A stretch of DNA of 64,000 nt from Betaproteobacteria bacterium (lineage in GTDB: Bacteria; Pseudomonadota; Gammaproteobacteria; Burkholderiales; Usitatibacteraceae). The stretch's first letter is position 1, and each line of letters opens with the position of its first letter. The notes below the pieces were generated by a model that worked only from the letters and a program-made list of their open reading frames with translations, made no database searches and was not told the DNA's origin. The position numbers and the translations under genes are program-made. The stretch lies in contig JADJMI010000028.1 in NCBI GenBank assembly GCA_016709665.1, positions 62,001 to 126,000 of the forward strand, given 5' to 3'. Shown here piece after piece: positions 27,398-36,222 of the stretch.

Positions 27398-28502
27398 CTA
27401 GACGCCTTGCTTGAGGGATGCGGCGATGAAATCGTCGAGGTCGCCGTCCAGCACGGCCTGCGTGTTGCCGACTTCGTGGTTGGTGCGAAGGTCCTTGATG
27501 CGCGACTGGTCGAGCACGTAGGAGCGGATCTGGTGCCCCCAGCCGATGTCGGTCTTGGTGTCCTCGAGGGCCTGCTTCTGCTCGTTGCGCTTGCGGATCT
27601 CCAGCTCGTAGAGCTTCGCCTTGAGCATCGCCATCGCCTCGGCGCGGTTCCTGTGCTGCGAGCGGTCGTTCTGCGAGGACACGACGATGTTGGTGGGCAG
27701 GTGCGTGATGCGCACGGCCGAGTCGGTCTTGTTGATGTGCTGGCCGCCCGCCCCCGAGGCGCGGTAGGTGTCGATGCGCAGGTCCGCGGGGTTGATGTCG
27801 ATCTCGATGGTGTCGTCGACCTCGGGGTAGACGAACACGCTCGCGAACGAGGTGTGGCGGCGCGCGTTGGAATCGAAGGGGCTTTTCCTCACGAGGCGGT
27901 GGATGCCCGTCTCGGTGCGCAGGTAACCGTAGGCGTAGGGGCCGGTGACCTTGAGCGAGGCGCTCTTCAGGCCCGCCACCTCGCCCTCGGATTCCTCCAG
28001 CAGTTCCACCTTGTAGCCGCGCTTGTCGCAGTACTTCGAGTACATGCGCACGAGCATCTGCGCCCAGTCCTGGGCCTCGGTGCCGCCCTGGCCCGCGTTG
28101 ATGTCCACGAAGCAGTTGTTCGGGTCCATCGGGTTCGAGAACATGCGGCGGAACTCGAGGCCGCCGACCAGCTTCTCGAGAGCGGCCGCGTCGGCCTTCA
28201 CCGCGAGGAGGGTGTCGTCGTCGCCCTCGGCCTTGGCGAGGCCGAAGAGTTCGCCCGAATCCTTGAGGCTCGCGTCGATCTGCTCGATGACGGTGACGAT
28301 GCCTTCGAGGCCAGAGCGTTCCTTGCCGAGCTCCTGGGCGCGAGGGGCGTCGTCCCAGATCTTCGGATCCTCGAGGATCCGGCCGACTTCTACCAGGCGG
28401 GTCTTCTTGGCGTCGAAGTCAAAGATACCTCCGCAGTTCCGCCGTGCGAGCGGCGAGACCGGAGAGGTGGTTTTCGATGGCGTTGAGCTGGTCGGCTTCC
28501 AT
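27398..28502 (-). CDS. prfB: Peptide chain release factor 2 with programmed +1 frameshift
   Basis: Joined coding region: 27 codons from ATG 28502 to the in-frame TGA at 28421-28419, then a +1 shift and 340 codons to 27398, giving 367 aa. RF2 recognises UGA and UAA (SPF motif in KSPFDSNARR) and releases the peptide through GGQ in SGAGGQHIN. The shift site is the classical CTT-TGA-C preceded by an internal GGAGG. Low RF2 slows reading of the UGA and favours the shift, giving autoregulation. The main ORF annotated alone (27398-28201 or 28420) would miss the N-terminus. lysS follows directly. Confidence 0.96.
28418..28432 (-). promoter_or_regulatory. RF2 programmed frameshift site
   Basis: On the reverse strand: GGAGG (28432-28428), a 3-nt spacer TAT, then CTT TGA C. 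The Shine-Dalgarno-like element next to the slippery CUU and the in-frame UGA is the conserved bacterial RF2 recoding signal. Confidence 0.93.
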
Positions 28503-28570
28503 TGTTTCGTCGCTTCTGATGACGGTCAGCCGACGATTATACCGGGGCGGGGTGAGTAGACCGGGGGGCG

Positions 28571-28632
28571 AGGGTGGGCCTGTCCCCGTTGGCCTCAATA
28601 CCCCATTCGGCCCCCGGGGACAGGCCCACCCT
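28571..28632. repeat. REP-like palindromic element
   Basis: Perfect 18-bp inverted repeat (AGGGTGGGCCTGTCCCCG at 28571-28588 and its complement at 28615-28632) around a 26-nt loop, in the 234-bp gap between prfB and recJ. The GTGGGCCTGTCCCC type of palindrome resembles REP sequences mobilised by RAYT transposases; no transposase is nearby. It has no T-run, so a terminator role is less likely. The rest of this gap shows nothing recognisable. Confidence 0.75.
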
Positions 28633-28736
28633 CCCCAGGGCATCGGACCTCCTGCAGCCGTTCGGGGGATGTCGGCGGCACCGAAGCCTCCTGCGCCGCA
28701 TGCGGTCGATCGTCGAGGCTGGGAGTTCGGCCGCGC

Positions 28737-30419
28737 CTAGGTCCAATGCTCGACGACGAGCTGCAGCGTCGTGTTGCCGTTCCACTCGTTCAGGTCGAGC
28801 CGGTAGACGGCGTCGAACTCGGCGGGAAAGGGACCGACGTCGCCGAATCGGATGGCGGCGATGCGGCGGTTGCCGGCGCCGAGGGTGAGCTTGGTGTGCT
28901 TCTCGCCCACGATCCGCTGGTCGATGACGCGAAGGCGCGTCGAGAAGCGCGGCTCCGGGAAGCCTTGGCCCCACACGTGGCGCTTGAGCTCGGCGGCGAG
29001 CTCGAAGGCGATCTCGTCGGCGGGCAGCTCGCCGTCGGTCTCGAGCCGGCGCTCGAGGTCGGCCGGGGAAAGCCGTTCGCGGGCGACGGCCTCGAAGGCG
29101 CGCTGGAAGTCCGCGAGCCGATCGGCGGGAATCGAGGCGCCGGCGGCGGCGGCGTGGCCCCCGAAGCGCGTGATGGCGCCCGGCTCGCGCTTGGCGACGA
29201 GGTCCAGGGCATCGCGCAGGTGCAGGCCCGGGATCGAGCGGCCCGAGCCCTTCAGGTGGCCGTCGGCGTCGTTCGCGAAGGCGAAGACCGGCCGGTGGAA
29301 CCGGTCCTTGAGGCGCGAGGCGAGGATCCCCACGACGCCCGCGTGCCAGTCGGGCCTGTGCACGGCGATGGACCAGGCGTCGCCCGGCTCGAAATCCGAC
29401 AGCATCGCGAGGGCCGATTCCTGCATGCCGGCCTCGACCTCCTGCCGTTCGCGATTGAGCTTGTCCAGCCTTCCCGCGAGCTCGAGGGCCACGCGCGGAT
29501 CGTCCGCGAGCAGGCACTCGATGCCGATCGACATGTCCTCCATGCGCCCGGCGGCGTTCAGGCGCGGCCCCGCGACGAAGCCCAGGTCGTAGGCGCTCGC
29601 CCGGCGGGACTCCCGCCCGGCCACGGTGAAGAGCGCCTTCACGCCTTCGCACGCTTCGCCCGCGCGGATCCGCGCGAGGCCCTGCGCCACGAGGATGCGA
29701 TTGTTGGTATCGAGCTTCACCACGTCGGCGACGGTGCCGAGCGCCACGAGGTCGAGCAGCGCGGCGAGGTTCGGGCCGGCGCCGGCGATGGCGCCACGGT
29801 GGCGCAGCTCCGCGCGCAGCGCGCTCATCGTGTAGAAGATCACGCCCACGCCCGCGAGGTTCTTGCTCGCGAAGGCGCAGATCGCCTGGTTGGGGTTCAC
29901 GATGCACGCCGCCTCGGGAAGGGACGCGCCGGGCAGGTGGTGGTCCGTGACGAGGACATCCATGCCGAGGCGCTTCGCCTCGGCGACGCCCTCGACCGAG
30001 GCGATGCCGTTGTCGACGGTGACGAGGAGATCGGGCTGGCGTTCGGCCGCGAGCCGCACGATCTCCGGCGTGAGCCCGTACCCGAACTTGAAGCGGTCCG
30101 GGACGATGAAGTCGGCCTTCGCCCCGAAGGCGCGCAGGGCCCGCAGCGCGACCGCGCAGGCCGTCGCGCCGTCGGCGTCGTAGTCGGCCACGACGAGGAT
30201 GCGCTTGCCCGCGCCGATCGCGTCGGCGAGGAGCCGGGCCGCCTCGTCGACGCGGGCGAGGCCCGAGGGCGGCAGCAGGCCCTCGAAGCGCGAGGACAGC
30301 TCGGCCACGCTGGCGACGCCGCGGGCGGCGAAGATGCGCGCGATCCGCGGGGCGAGGCCTTCGGCGCCCAGGCGTGCGGCGGCCGATTCGTCGACGGGGC
30401 GGACGAGGATCTCAGGCAT
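28737..30419 (-). CDS. recJ: Single-stranded-DNA-specific exonuclease RecJ
   Basis: 560 aa DHH-family 5'-3' exonuclease used in recombination and mismatch repair. Motifs: DYDADG (79-84), VDNG (135-138), DHH (159-161), then the DHHA1 part with GGHAAAAG, and a C-terminal OB domain. The ATG at 30419 gives the usual family length; the longer open frame upstream is a shadow of rpfE. Its start overlaps the stop of the rpfE-like gene by 8 bp. Confidence 0.95.
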   Translation of the reverse strand: MPEILVRPVDESAAARLGAEGLAPRIARIFAARGVASVAELSSRFEGLLPPSGLARVDEAARLLADAIGAGKRILVVADYDADGATACAVALRALRAFGAKADFIVPDRFKFGYGLTPEIVRLAAERQPDLLVTVDNGIASVEGVAEAKRLGMDVLVTDHHLPGASLPEAACIVNPNQAICAFASKNLAGVGVIFYTMSALRAELRHRGAIAGAGPNLAALLDLVALGTVADVVKLDTNNRILVAQGLARIRAGEACEGVKALFTVAGRESRRASAYDLGFVAGPRLNAAGRMEDMSIGIECLLADDPRVALELAGRLDKLNRERQEVEAGMQESALAMLSDFEPGDAWSIAVHRPDWHAGVVGILASRLKDRFHRPVFAFANDADGHLKGSGRSIPGLHLRDALDLVAKREPGAITRFGGHAAAAGASIPADRLADFQRAFEAVARERLSPADLERRLETDGELPADEIAFELAAELKRHVWGQGFPEPRFSTRLRVIDQRIVGEKHTKLTLGAGNRRIAAIRFGDVGPFPAEFDAVYRLDLNEWNGNTTLQLVVEHWT

Positions 30420-31407
30420 GGGTGGCGAGCGCCCGCGTCCGGGCGAACCAGCGCCAGCGCGCGGCGCCGTCGAGATCGAAGACCCGGGTCTCGCGCTCGG
30501 CGGGCAGGACGATCCGGATGCGACCGAACGCGGGTATCGCCGCGAGGAGTCGCGAGAACCAGTCGCCTTCGAGCTGCCGCGCGGCCTCGATCCAGCCGTC
30601 CGGGTCCGCCCGGCGCAGGCAAGGGGTGAGCGCGTCCAGCACCACGAGCGTGTCGGTCTCGCGGGAGGGCGGCAGGGCCGCCAGCGTGGCCGGCGGTTCA
30701 TTCCCGGGCGTGCCGGCGGCGAGCGCGAGCCCCCGAACGACGGGGTCGGTGGCCAGCACGCGGGAGAAGGGCGCCGCGCGCGGCATCGGCGCATCGCCTT
30801 CGCCCCAGAACCACACGCCATTGAGCGCAGGGGCCCCGCGCGCTTCGCGTGCCGCATTGAGGGGCAGCCCGGCAAGCAGCATCTGGGCTTCGCTGAACAT
30901 CGACCGCCAGCGAAGCCGCGTGCCGCCCGAGGGCAGTCGGCCGAAGGGATTCGCCCCCACGGCGTCATCGAAGGGCACGGTGACCGGACGCTCGCCTTCG
31001 GGCACGCGCACGTACCAGCGATGCGGGTGGGGCGCGACGAAGGCGAGGCCGTCTTCCCCGAAGAAGCCGTTCAGCGCCGCGATGGCCTCGTCGGCCTCCT
31101 CGCGCGTCAGGGCGAGCACGGCGGGGTCATGGAGCACGAGGGCGTCGCGATCGATGCGCTGGTGCACCGGGTCTGCCCTGAGCCAGTCGGCGGCCGGCAG
31201 GCCTTCGGCGGCCGCGGCGAGGTTCGCGAGCGGCGTCGACCCGGGGAGGCCGAAGCGCGAGAGAAGCCACGACGCGCCGGCCCCGGGCTCCCGGGATGCG
31301 TTCGCTCGCGACAAGGCCTTTTCGAGGGCCGGCAGGCGCGCGGCGCGCAGCGGCGCCGGGGCGTCGGCGGGCGCGAGGAGGTCGGGAACGAGGAGGGTGA
31401 GGGGCAT
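30412..31407 (-). CDS. RpfE-like protein (alkaline-phosphatase-fold phosphoglycerate-mutase relative)
   Basis: 331 aa soluble protein beginning MPLTLLVPDLL. It matches the recJ-linked family named after Xanthomonas RpfE (COG4255, phosphoglycerate-mutase-like), with conserved-looking segments WLLSRFG, GLAFVAPHPHRWYVR, PFGRLPSGG and LNGVWFWGEG. Function is not established; the metal-binding residues of true phosphoglycerate mutases are not evident. The recJ-rpfE overlap (8 bp) is conserved, suggesting a repair-linked or purely operonic association. Confidence 0.75.
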   Translation of the reverse strand: MPLTLLVPDLLAPADAPAPLRAARLPALEKALSRANASREPGAGASWLLSRFGLPGSTPLANLAAAAEGLPAADWLRADPVHQRIDRDALVLHDPAVLALTREEADEAIAALNGFFGEDGLAFVAPHPHRWYVRVPEGERPVTVPFDDAVGANPFGRLPSGGTRLRWRSMFSEAQMLLAGLPLNAAREARGAPALNGVWFWGEGDAPMPRAAPFSRVLATDPVVRGLALAAGTPGNEPPATLAALPPSRETDTLVVLDALTPCLRRADPDGWIEAARQLEGDWFSRLLAAIPAFGRIRIVLPAERETRVFDLDGAARWRWFARTRALATHA

Positions 31408-31467
31408 GTCGAAGCGAGCGGACGATTGTGGCACACTCTGACAGCTCCTCCCCCCGGCCCCACCGCC

Positions 31468-32712
31468 TTGCAGCCTTTCGAGCTTTTCGTCGGCCTGCGC
31501 TATACCCGCGCCAAGCGCCGCAACCATTTCATCTCCTTCATCTCGCTCGCCTCGATGCTCGGGATCGCGCTCGGCATCGCCGCGCTCGTCACGGTGATGT
31601 CGGTGATGAACGGGTTCGAGCGGGAGGTGCGCGCGCGCATCCTCGGCGTCGCCTCCCACCTGCAGGTGCTCGCCTTCGAGGGGGGGCTGCCGGACTGGCG
31701 GCAGGTGGCCGCCGGCGTGTCGGCGCTGCCGGAGGTGAAGGCGGCCGCGCCTTTCGTGGCGGCCCAGGGCCTTCTCTCGTCGGGTGCCCAGGTGCGCGGG
31801 GTCTTCGTGCGCGGCATCGTCCCGGAGCTGGAGGAAAAGGTCGCGGATTTCGCCCAGCACCTGAAGGCCGGCAAGCTCGAGGAGCTGCAGCCCGGCGAGT
31901 TCGGCATCATACTCGGGGCGGATCTCGCGCGGGCCCTGCGCGTGCAGCGCGGTGAGCGCGTCACGCTCATCGCTCCGCAGGGGCAGGTGACGCCCGCGGG
32001 CCTCGTGCCGCGCCTCAAGCAGTTCCGCGTGGTGGGGGTCTTCAACGTCGGGCACTACGAGTACGACTCGGGGCTCGCGCTGGTGCGGATGGAAGACGCG
32101 CAGGCCCTCTACCGCCTGGGCGAGGGCGTCTCGGGCGTTCGATTCAAGCTCGCCAACCTCTTCGACGCGCCGCGCGTCGGGCGCGAGGCGGCCAAGCGCG
32201 TCACGGCCGACGCCTACGTCACGGACTGGACCCAGCAGAACGCCAACTACTTCCGCGCCATCCAGATCGAGAAGCGGATGATGTTCATCATCCTCACCCT
32301 CATCATCGCGGTGGCGGCCTTCAACCTCGTCTCCACGCTGGTGATGGTGGTGACGGACAAGCTCCCGGACATCGCGATCCTGCGCACGCTGGGCGCCTCG
32401 CCGGCCTCCATCATGAAGATCTTCATGGTGCAAGGCACGGTCGTGGGCCTGGTCGGCACGATCCTGGGCGCCGTCCTGGGTGTGGTGCTCTCGCTCAACA
32501 TCGACGTCGTGGTGCCGGCCGTCGAGCGCGCCTTCGGCTTCCAGATCCTCTCGCGCGAGGTGTACTACATCAGCGAGCTTCCCTCGGAACTGCACTGGCC
32601 GGACGTGTGGTCCGTCTCCGGCGTGGCGCTCCTGCTCTCGTTCCTCGCGACGCTCTACCCGAGCTGGCGCGCGGCGCGCGTGAACCCGGCCGAAGCGCTG
32701 AGGTACGAATGA
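31468..32712 (+). CDS. lolC: Lipoprotein-releasing ABC transporter permease LolC/LolE
   Basis: 414 aa. FELFVGLRYTRAKRRNHFISFISLASMLGI is the hallmark N-terminus with the first transmembrane helix. A periplasmic domain (about 50-270) precedes three C-terminal helices including KLPDIAILRTLGAS. With LolD it extracts outer-membrane lipoproteins to LolA. The TTG start at 31468 is chosen because the conserved QPFELF begins there and no ATG or GTG fits. Overlap with lolD is ATGA. Only one LolC/E gene is present, as in single-permease (LolF-type) systems of some proteobacteria. Confidence 0.93.
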   Translation: MQPFELFVGLRYTRAKRRNHFISFISLASMLGIALGIAALVTVMSVMNGFEREVRARILGVASHLQVLAFEGGLPDWRQVAAGVSALPEVKAAAPFVAAQGLLSSGAQVRGVFVRGIVPELEEKVADFAQHLKAGKLEELQPGEFGIILGADLARALRVQRGERVTLIAPQGQVTPAGLVPRLKQFRVVGVFNVGHYEYDSGLALVRMEDAQALYRLGEGVSGVRFKLANLFDAPRVGREAAKRVTADAYVTDWTQQNANYFRAIQIEKRMMFIILTLIIAVAAFNLVSTLVMVVTDKLPDIAILRTLGASPASIMKIFMVQGTVVGLVGTILGAVLGVVLSLNIDVVVPAVERAFGFQILSREVYYISELPSELHWPDVWSVSGVALLLSFLATLYPSWRAARVNPAEALRYE

Positions 32713-33389
32713 CCGAGGCAGTCCTTTCCTGCCGCGGCCTCGAGAAGACCTTCGGCCTGGGCGACGTGGCCGTGCCGGTGCTTCGCGGCGTCGATTTCGC
32801 GGTGGGCCGCGGAGAATCGGTGGCCATCGTCGGCGCCTCGGGCTCGGGCAAGAGCACGATGCTGCACCTGCTCGGGGGGCTCGACGCGCCCACGGCGGGC
32901 GAGGTGACGCTGCTCGGCCAGTCGGTCGCGAAGCTCTCGCCCGCGGCGCAAGGGCGCCTTCGCAACGAAGCCCTCGGGTTCGTCTACCAGTTCCACCACC
33001 TGTTGCCGGAGTTCACGGCGCTCGAGAACGTGGCGCTGCCGCTTTCCATCCGCGGCGAGAAGGACGTCGCCGCCTTCCGGCAGGCCCGGGAGATGCTGGC
33101 CGAGGTGGGGCTCTCCCACCGTCTCGAGCACCGCCCCGGCGAGCTCTCCGGCGGCGAGCGCCAGCGCGTCGCGGTCGCGCGGGCCCTGGTCACGCGGCCG
33201 GCCTGCGTGCTCGCCGACGAACCCACCGGCAATCTCGATCGCGGCACGGCGGGCACCGTGTTCGCGCTGCTGGCGGACCTGAACCGCAAGCTCGGCACGG
33301 CCCTCGTGCTCGTCACGCACGACCCGGAACTCGCCGGCCGGCTCGACCGACGCCTCACGCTGGCCGACGGGCGGCTCGTGACGACCTGA
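32709..33389 (+). CDS. lolD: Lipoprotein-releasing ABC transporter ATPase LolD
   Basis: 226 aa. Walker A GASGSGKST (about 43-51), Q-loop YQFHHLLPEF, signature LSGGERQR, Walker B CVLADEPTGNLD, and H-loop THD. The ELSGGERQRVAVARAL context and the QFHHLLPEFTALENV segment are LolD-like. Start overlaps the lolC stop. It energises lipoprotein release from the inner membrane. Confidence 0.95.
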   Translation: MTEAVLSCRGLEKTFGLGDVAVPVLRGVDFAVGRGESVAIVGASGSGKSTMLHLLGGLDAPTAGEVTLLGQSVAKLSPAAQGRLRNEALGFVYQFHHLLPEFTALENVALPLSIRGEKDVAAFRQAREMLAEVGLSHRLEHRPGELSGGERQRVAVARALVTRPACVLADEPTGNLDRGTAGTVFALLADLNRKLGTALVLVTHDPELAGRLDRRLTLADGRLVTT

Positions 33390-33405
33390 ACCGGGAGCCC
33401 CGTTC

Positions 33406-34224
33406 ATGCGCGATCACTACCGGGTCCTCGGCATTCCCCGCAACGCCAGCGAGCGCATGGTGAAGCTCGCCTTCGAGGGCAAGATGAAGGCGCTCGCCGA
33501 TCCCGCCTACGCGGCCCCGGCGGAAGAAAAGCGCGAGGAGGAGCGGCTGCTTCGCGACGCGCACGCCACGCTGTCCAGCCCGCTCAAGCGCGAACCCTAC
33601 GATCGCAAGCTCGCGGATTTCGAGTCGGGCGAGCGCGAGGGCGCCTCCGGATCGCGGTTCGCGACGCCCGCACGCTTTGCCCTCGCCGCCGTCGTCGTGA
33701 CGGCCATCGCCGGCGGGTGGTTCTGGAACGAACGCTCGAAGGAAAGGGAGCGCGTCCGCGTGGAGGAGGAACGCGTCGCGGCGCAGCGGGAACGCGAACG
33801 CCAGCGCGCGGAAGACCTGGCGGCGAGGCGCAGGGAATTCGAGGAACGCCGCGAGGCGCAGGATGCGTCGGCCCGGGAGCGCCACGAGCGCGCGCGCATG
33901 GAACGCGAGCGCGCGGTGTCGGACAGCCAGCGGCGATTCCAGGAGAACCGGGCTCGCGCCGAGGAATCGAACGCGCGCTACCGCGAAAGCCAGGAACGCG
34001 CCGCCCGCGAGCGCGCGGACCACCAATCCCAGCGGGCGGAGGAAGATCGGCGCCGCGCCGCGCAAGCCGAGGTGGAACGCCAGAAACAATACCTGCGCAG
34101 CCTCGAGCAGGAGGAGGAGCGCGCGCGACTCCAGCGTCACGAGCAGGCCCAGCGCGAGGCGCGCGAGAAGGAACTCCAGCGCCGCCTGGAGGAGTTCCGG
34201 CAGCGACAGCCGGCCCCCCGTTAG
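33406..34224 (+). CDS. J-domain-like membrane coiled-coil protein lacking HPD (copy 1)
   Basis: 272 aa, no named family recognised. Residues 1-67 fit a DnaJ J-domain (DHYRVLGIPRNASERMVKLAF, then LLRDAHATLSSPLKREPYD), but the HPD that activates Hsp70 is absent; the spot reads ADP. One hydrophobic helix spans about 90-106. The rest (about 108-272) is an extremely Arg/Glu-rich helix, probably a long coiled coil. It follows lolD by 16 bp on the same strand and is followed 44 bp later by a paralogue. Possible roles are membrane-tethered scaffolding or an Hsp70 decoy; none is established. Confidence 0.75.
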   Translation: MRDHYRVLGIPRNASERMVKLAFEGKMKALADPAYAAPAEEKREEERLLRDAHATLSSPLKREPYDRKLADFESGEREGASGSRFATPARFALAAVVVTAIAGGWFWNERSKERERVRVEEERVAAQRERERQRAEDLAARRREFEERREAQDASARERHERARMERERAVSDSQRRFQENRARAEESNARYRESQERAARERADHQSQRAEEDRRRAAQAEVERQKQYLRSLEQEEERARLQRHEQAQREAREKELQRRLEEFRQRQPAPR

Positions 34225-34268
34225 ACTTTCCATCGAACGCCGGACTCCCGCGCCGGCCCGCTTCCGAC

Positions 34269-35075
34269 ATGCGCGATCACTACGAAATCCTCGGCATTCC
34301 CCGGTCATCGAGCGACCGGATGGTGAAGATCGCCTTCGAGGCCAAGATGAAGGCCCTCGACGATCCGGGCTACCAGGTGCCCGCGAGCGTGCGACGCGAG
34401 GAGGAGCGGCAGCTTCGCCTCGCCCAGGCGACCCTGTCGGTGCCCCACCTGCGCGCGGCCTACGATGCCCGGCTCGACGAGCGGGACGACGAAGGCGAGG
34501 CGCGGGGCTGGGTGCCGCGCGGACGCATCGCGCTGGTGGCGATCCTGCTCGCCGTGTCGGCGGGCGCGTGGCTCCTCTACGACCGCGTGCAGTCCCGCGA
34601 GCGCGCGGAGATCGCGCGCGCCGAGAAGGCCGAGAAGGACCGTCGCGAGGCGCGATGGCGCGAGCGGGTGGAGGCGAACGAGGCGCGCCGGGAGGCGATG
34701 CGGCAGGAAGAGGAGGCCGCCATCGCGGCCGGAAAGAAGTGGCAGGAAAGCTCCGACTGGGAGCGCGAACGCGCGCTGGACGAACGCCGGCGCCAGGCGC
34801 AGGAGGCGAAGGATCGTGCGGAAGAGTCGAACGCCAGTTTCCGCGAAAGCCAGGCCCGCGCGGCGCGCGAGCAGGCCGACCGGCAGGCGCAGCGCACGGA
34901 AGAGGAGAGGCGCCGCGCCGCGCAGGCGGAGGTCGAGCGCCAGAAGGCCTACCTGCGCAGCCTCGAGCAGGACGAGGAGCGCGCCCGCGCGGCGCGCCAC
35001 GAGCAGGCGCAGCGCGAGGCGCTCGAGAAGGAATACCGGCGCCAGCTCGAGGAGCGGCAGAAGCAGGCCAACTAG
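34269..35075 (+). CDS. J-domain-like membrane coiled-coil protein lacking HPD (copy 2)
   Basis: 268 aa tandem paralogue of the preceding gene: MRDHYEILGIPRSSSDRMVK against MRDHYRVLGIPRNASERMVK, and near-identical ends (AAQAEVERQKxYLRSLEQxEERAR). J-like domain 1-67 with DDP in place of HPD, transmembrane helix about 86-104, then a charged coiled coil to the C-terminus. The cytoplasmic-side J-like parts and the last 80 residues are best conserved, while the middle differs. The duplication looks old enough for divergence but both copies remain intact, suggesting selection to keep two. Its end overlaps the convergent GNAT gene by 4 bp. Confidence 0.75.
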   Translation: MRDHYEILGIPRSSSDRMVKIAFEAKMKALDDPGYQVPASVRREEERQLRLAQATLSVPHLRAAYDARLDERDDEGEARGWVPRGRIALVAILLAVSAGAWLLYDRVQSRERAEIARAEKAEKDRREARWRERVEANEARREAMRQEEEAAIAAGKKWQESSDWERERALDERRRQAQEAKDRAEESNASFRESQARAAREQADRQAQRTEEERRRAAQAEVERQKAYLRSLEQDEERARAARHEQAQREALEKEYRRQLEERQKQAN

Positions 35076-35602
35076 GACGCGCCCGTCGGCACCCACCAGC
35101 GCTGCACGACTTCGCCGCGCGGCTCGAGGAAAGCCTCGTCCTGGAACACCCCGCCGTTGGCCCGGATCACCGCGCGGGAAGCCAGGTTCGCCTTCGCGCA
35201 CGTGAGGAGGGCCCGCGGGATGGCGAGCTTCGCCGCTTCGACGAGGGTGAGCGCGAGGATGCGCGTCCCGTGGCCCCGGCCCCGCGCCGACGGGCGCACG
35301 CCGTAGCCGATGTGGCCGCCCTCGATCCGCAGGGAATCCGTCAGCCGGTGGCGAAGGTTGGAGACGCCCACGACCTCGCCGCCCGCCACCAGCCAGAACG
35401 TCGAATGGGCCACGAAGCCCTCCGGAATGCCGATCCCCTGCGCGCAGGCCGCCAGCTGCGCGAGAAGCGCGTCGAAGTTCTCGTTCGGGAAACCGAGCGG
35501 GAAGGGCACGAAGGGCTCGCCACGCGAGGCGATTTCCGCGACGAGCGCGCGGTAGGAATCCCGGAACTCCATCGCGGGCCGCACGAGGCGCGCCGGGGCC
35601 AC
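35072..35602 (-). CDS. GNAT family N-acetyltransferase
   Basis: 176 aa. The GNAT core includes GHIGYGVRPSARGRGHGTRIL, the acetyl-CoA-binding loop (R/Q-x-x-G-x-G/A type), and the following CAKANLASRAVIRANGG with the strand-5/helix-4 signature. Substrate unknown. The GTG at 35602 is preferred: GGTGGAG lies about 9 bp upstream and it is 2 bp after the alkA stop, indicating coupling. An internal ATG at 35572 would shorten it by ten residues. Confidence 0.82.
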   Translation of the reverse strand: MAPARLVRPAMEFRDSYRALVAEIASRGEPFVPFPLGFPNENFDALLAQLAACAQGIGIPEGFVAHSTFWLVAGGEVVGVSNLRHRLTDSLRIEGGHIGYGVRPSARGRGHGTRILALTLVEAAKLAIPRALLTCAKANLASRAVIRANGGVFQDEAFLEPRGEVVQRWWVPTGAS

Positions 35603-35604
35603 GG

Positions 35605-36222
35605 TCAGTACTCCACCGGAATCGGGTCGAGCGAGCGCCAGAGGTACCAGGTCGCGGCGGACGCATAGGGGCGCCAGGGCGCGCCGATCTCGCGCATCTC
35701 GTCCTTCGTGAGCTCCCGGCCGCCGTTGTAGAGCTTTTCCATCGCGCGCTGCAGGCCGAGATCGCCGACCGGGAGCACGTCGGGGCGCATCAGGTGGAAG
35801 ATGAGGAACATCTCGACGCTCCAGCGCCCGATGCCCTTCACCTGCACGAGGTCGGCGATGACGGCCTCGTCGTCCATGCGCGTCCAGCGCCGCGGCTTGA
35901 TCGAGCCGTCGTGGAAGCGCGCGGCGAGGTCCTTGAGGTAGGCGACCTTCATGCGCGACAGGCCCACCGACTTGAGCGCCTCGTCGTCGTGGGCCACCAC
36001 GCGCGCGGGCTGCACGCGTCCGACGCGGGCCTCGAACCGGTCCCACACGGCCTGCGCGGCCTTCACCGAGATCTGCTGGCCGACGATGGAACGCGCCAGC
36101 GTCTGGAAGGCGTCTCCGCGCGTGCGCAGGTTCGCGTCCGGGTACTGCTTCACGAGTTTCCGGAGCACCTTGTCGCGTTTCGCGAGCCCCGCCTTGGCCT
36201 CGTCCCACCAGGCGGGCTTCAT
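35605..36222 (-). CDS. alkA: DNA-3-methyladenine glycosylase II (AlkA-type HhH-GPD)
   Basis: 205 aa. Removes alkylated purines in base excision repair. HhH motif VKGIGRWSVEMF, then the catalytic Asp in LPVGDLGLQRAM. The N-terminal FQTLARSIVGQQISVKAAQAVW is typical of the HhH-GPD fold. It lacks the extra N-terminal domain of E. coli AlkA, as in many compact bacterial versions. Start ATG overlaps the DUF2062 stop by 4 bp; the GNAT gene follows at 2 bp. Confidence 0.92.
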   Translation of the reverse strand: MKPAWWDEAKAGLAKRDKVLRKLVKQYPDANLRTRGDAFQTLARSIVGQQISVKAAQAVWDRFEARVGRVQPARVVAHDDEALKSVGLSRMKVAYLKDLAARFHDGSIKPRRWTRMDDEAVIADLVQVKGIGRWSVEMFLIFHLMRPDVLPVGDLGLQRAMEKLYNGGRELTKDEMREIGAPWRPYASAATWYLWRSLDPIPVEY

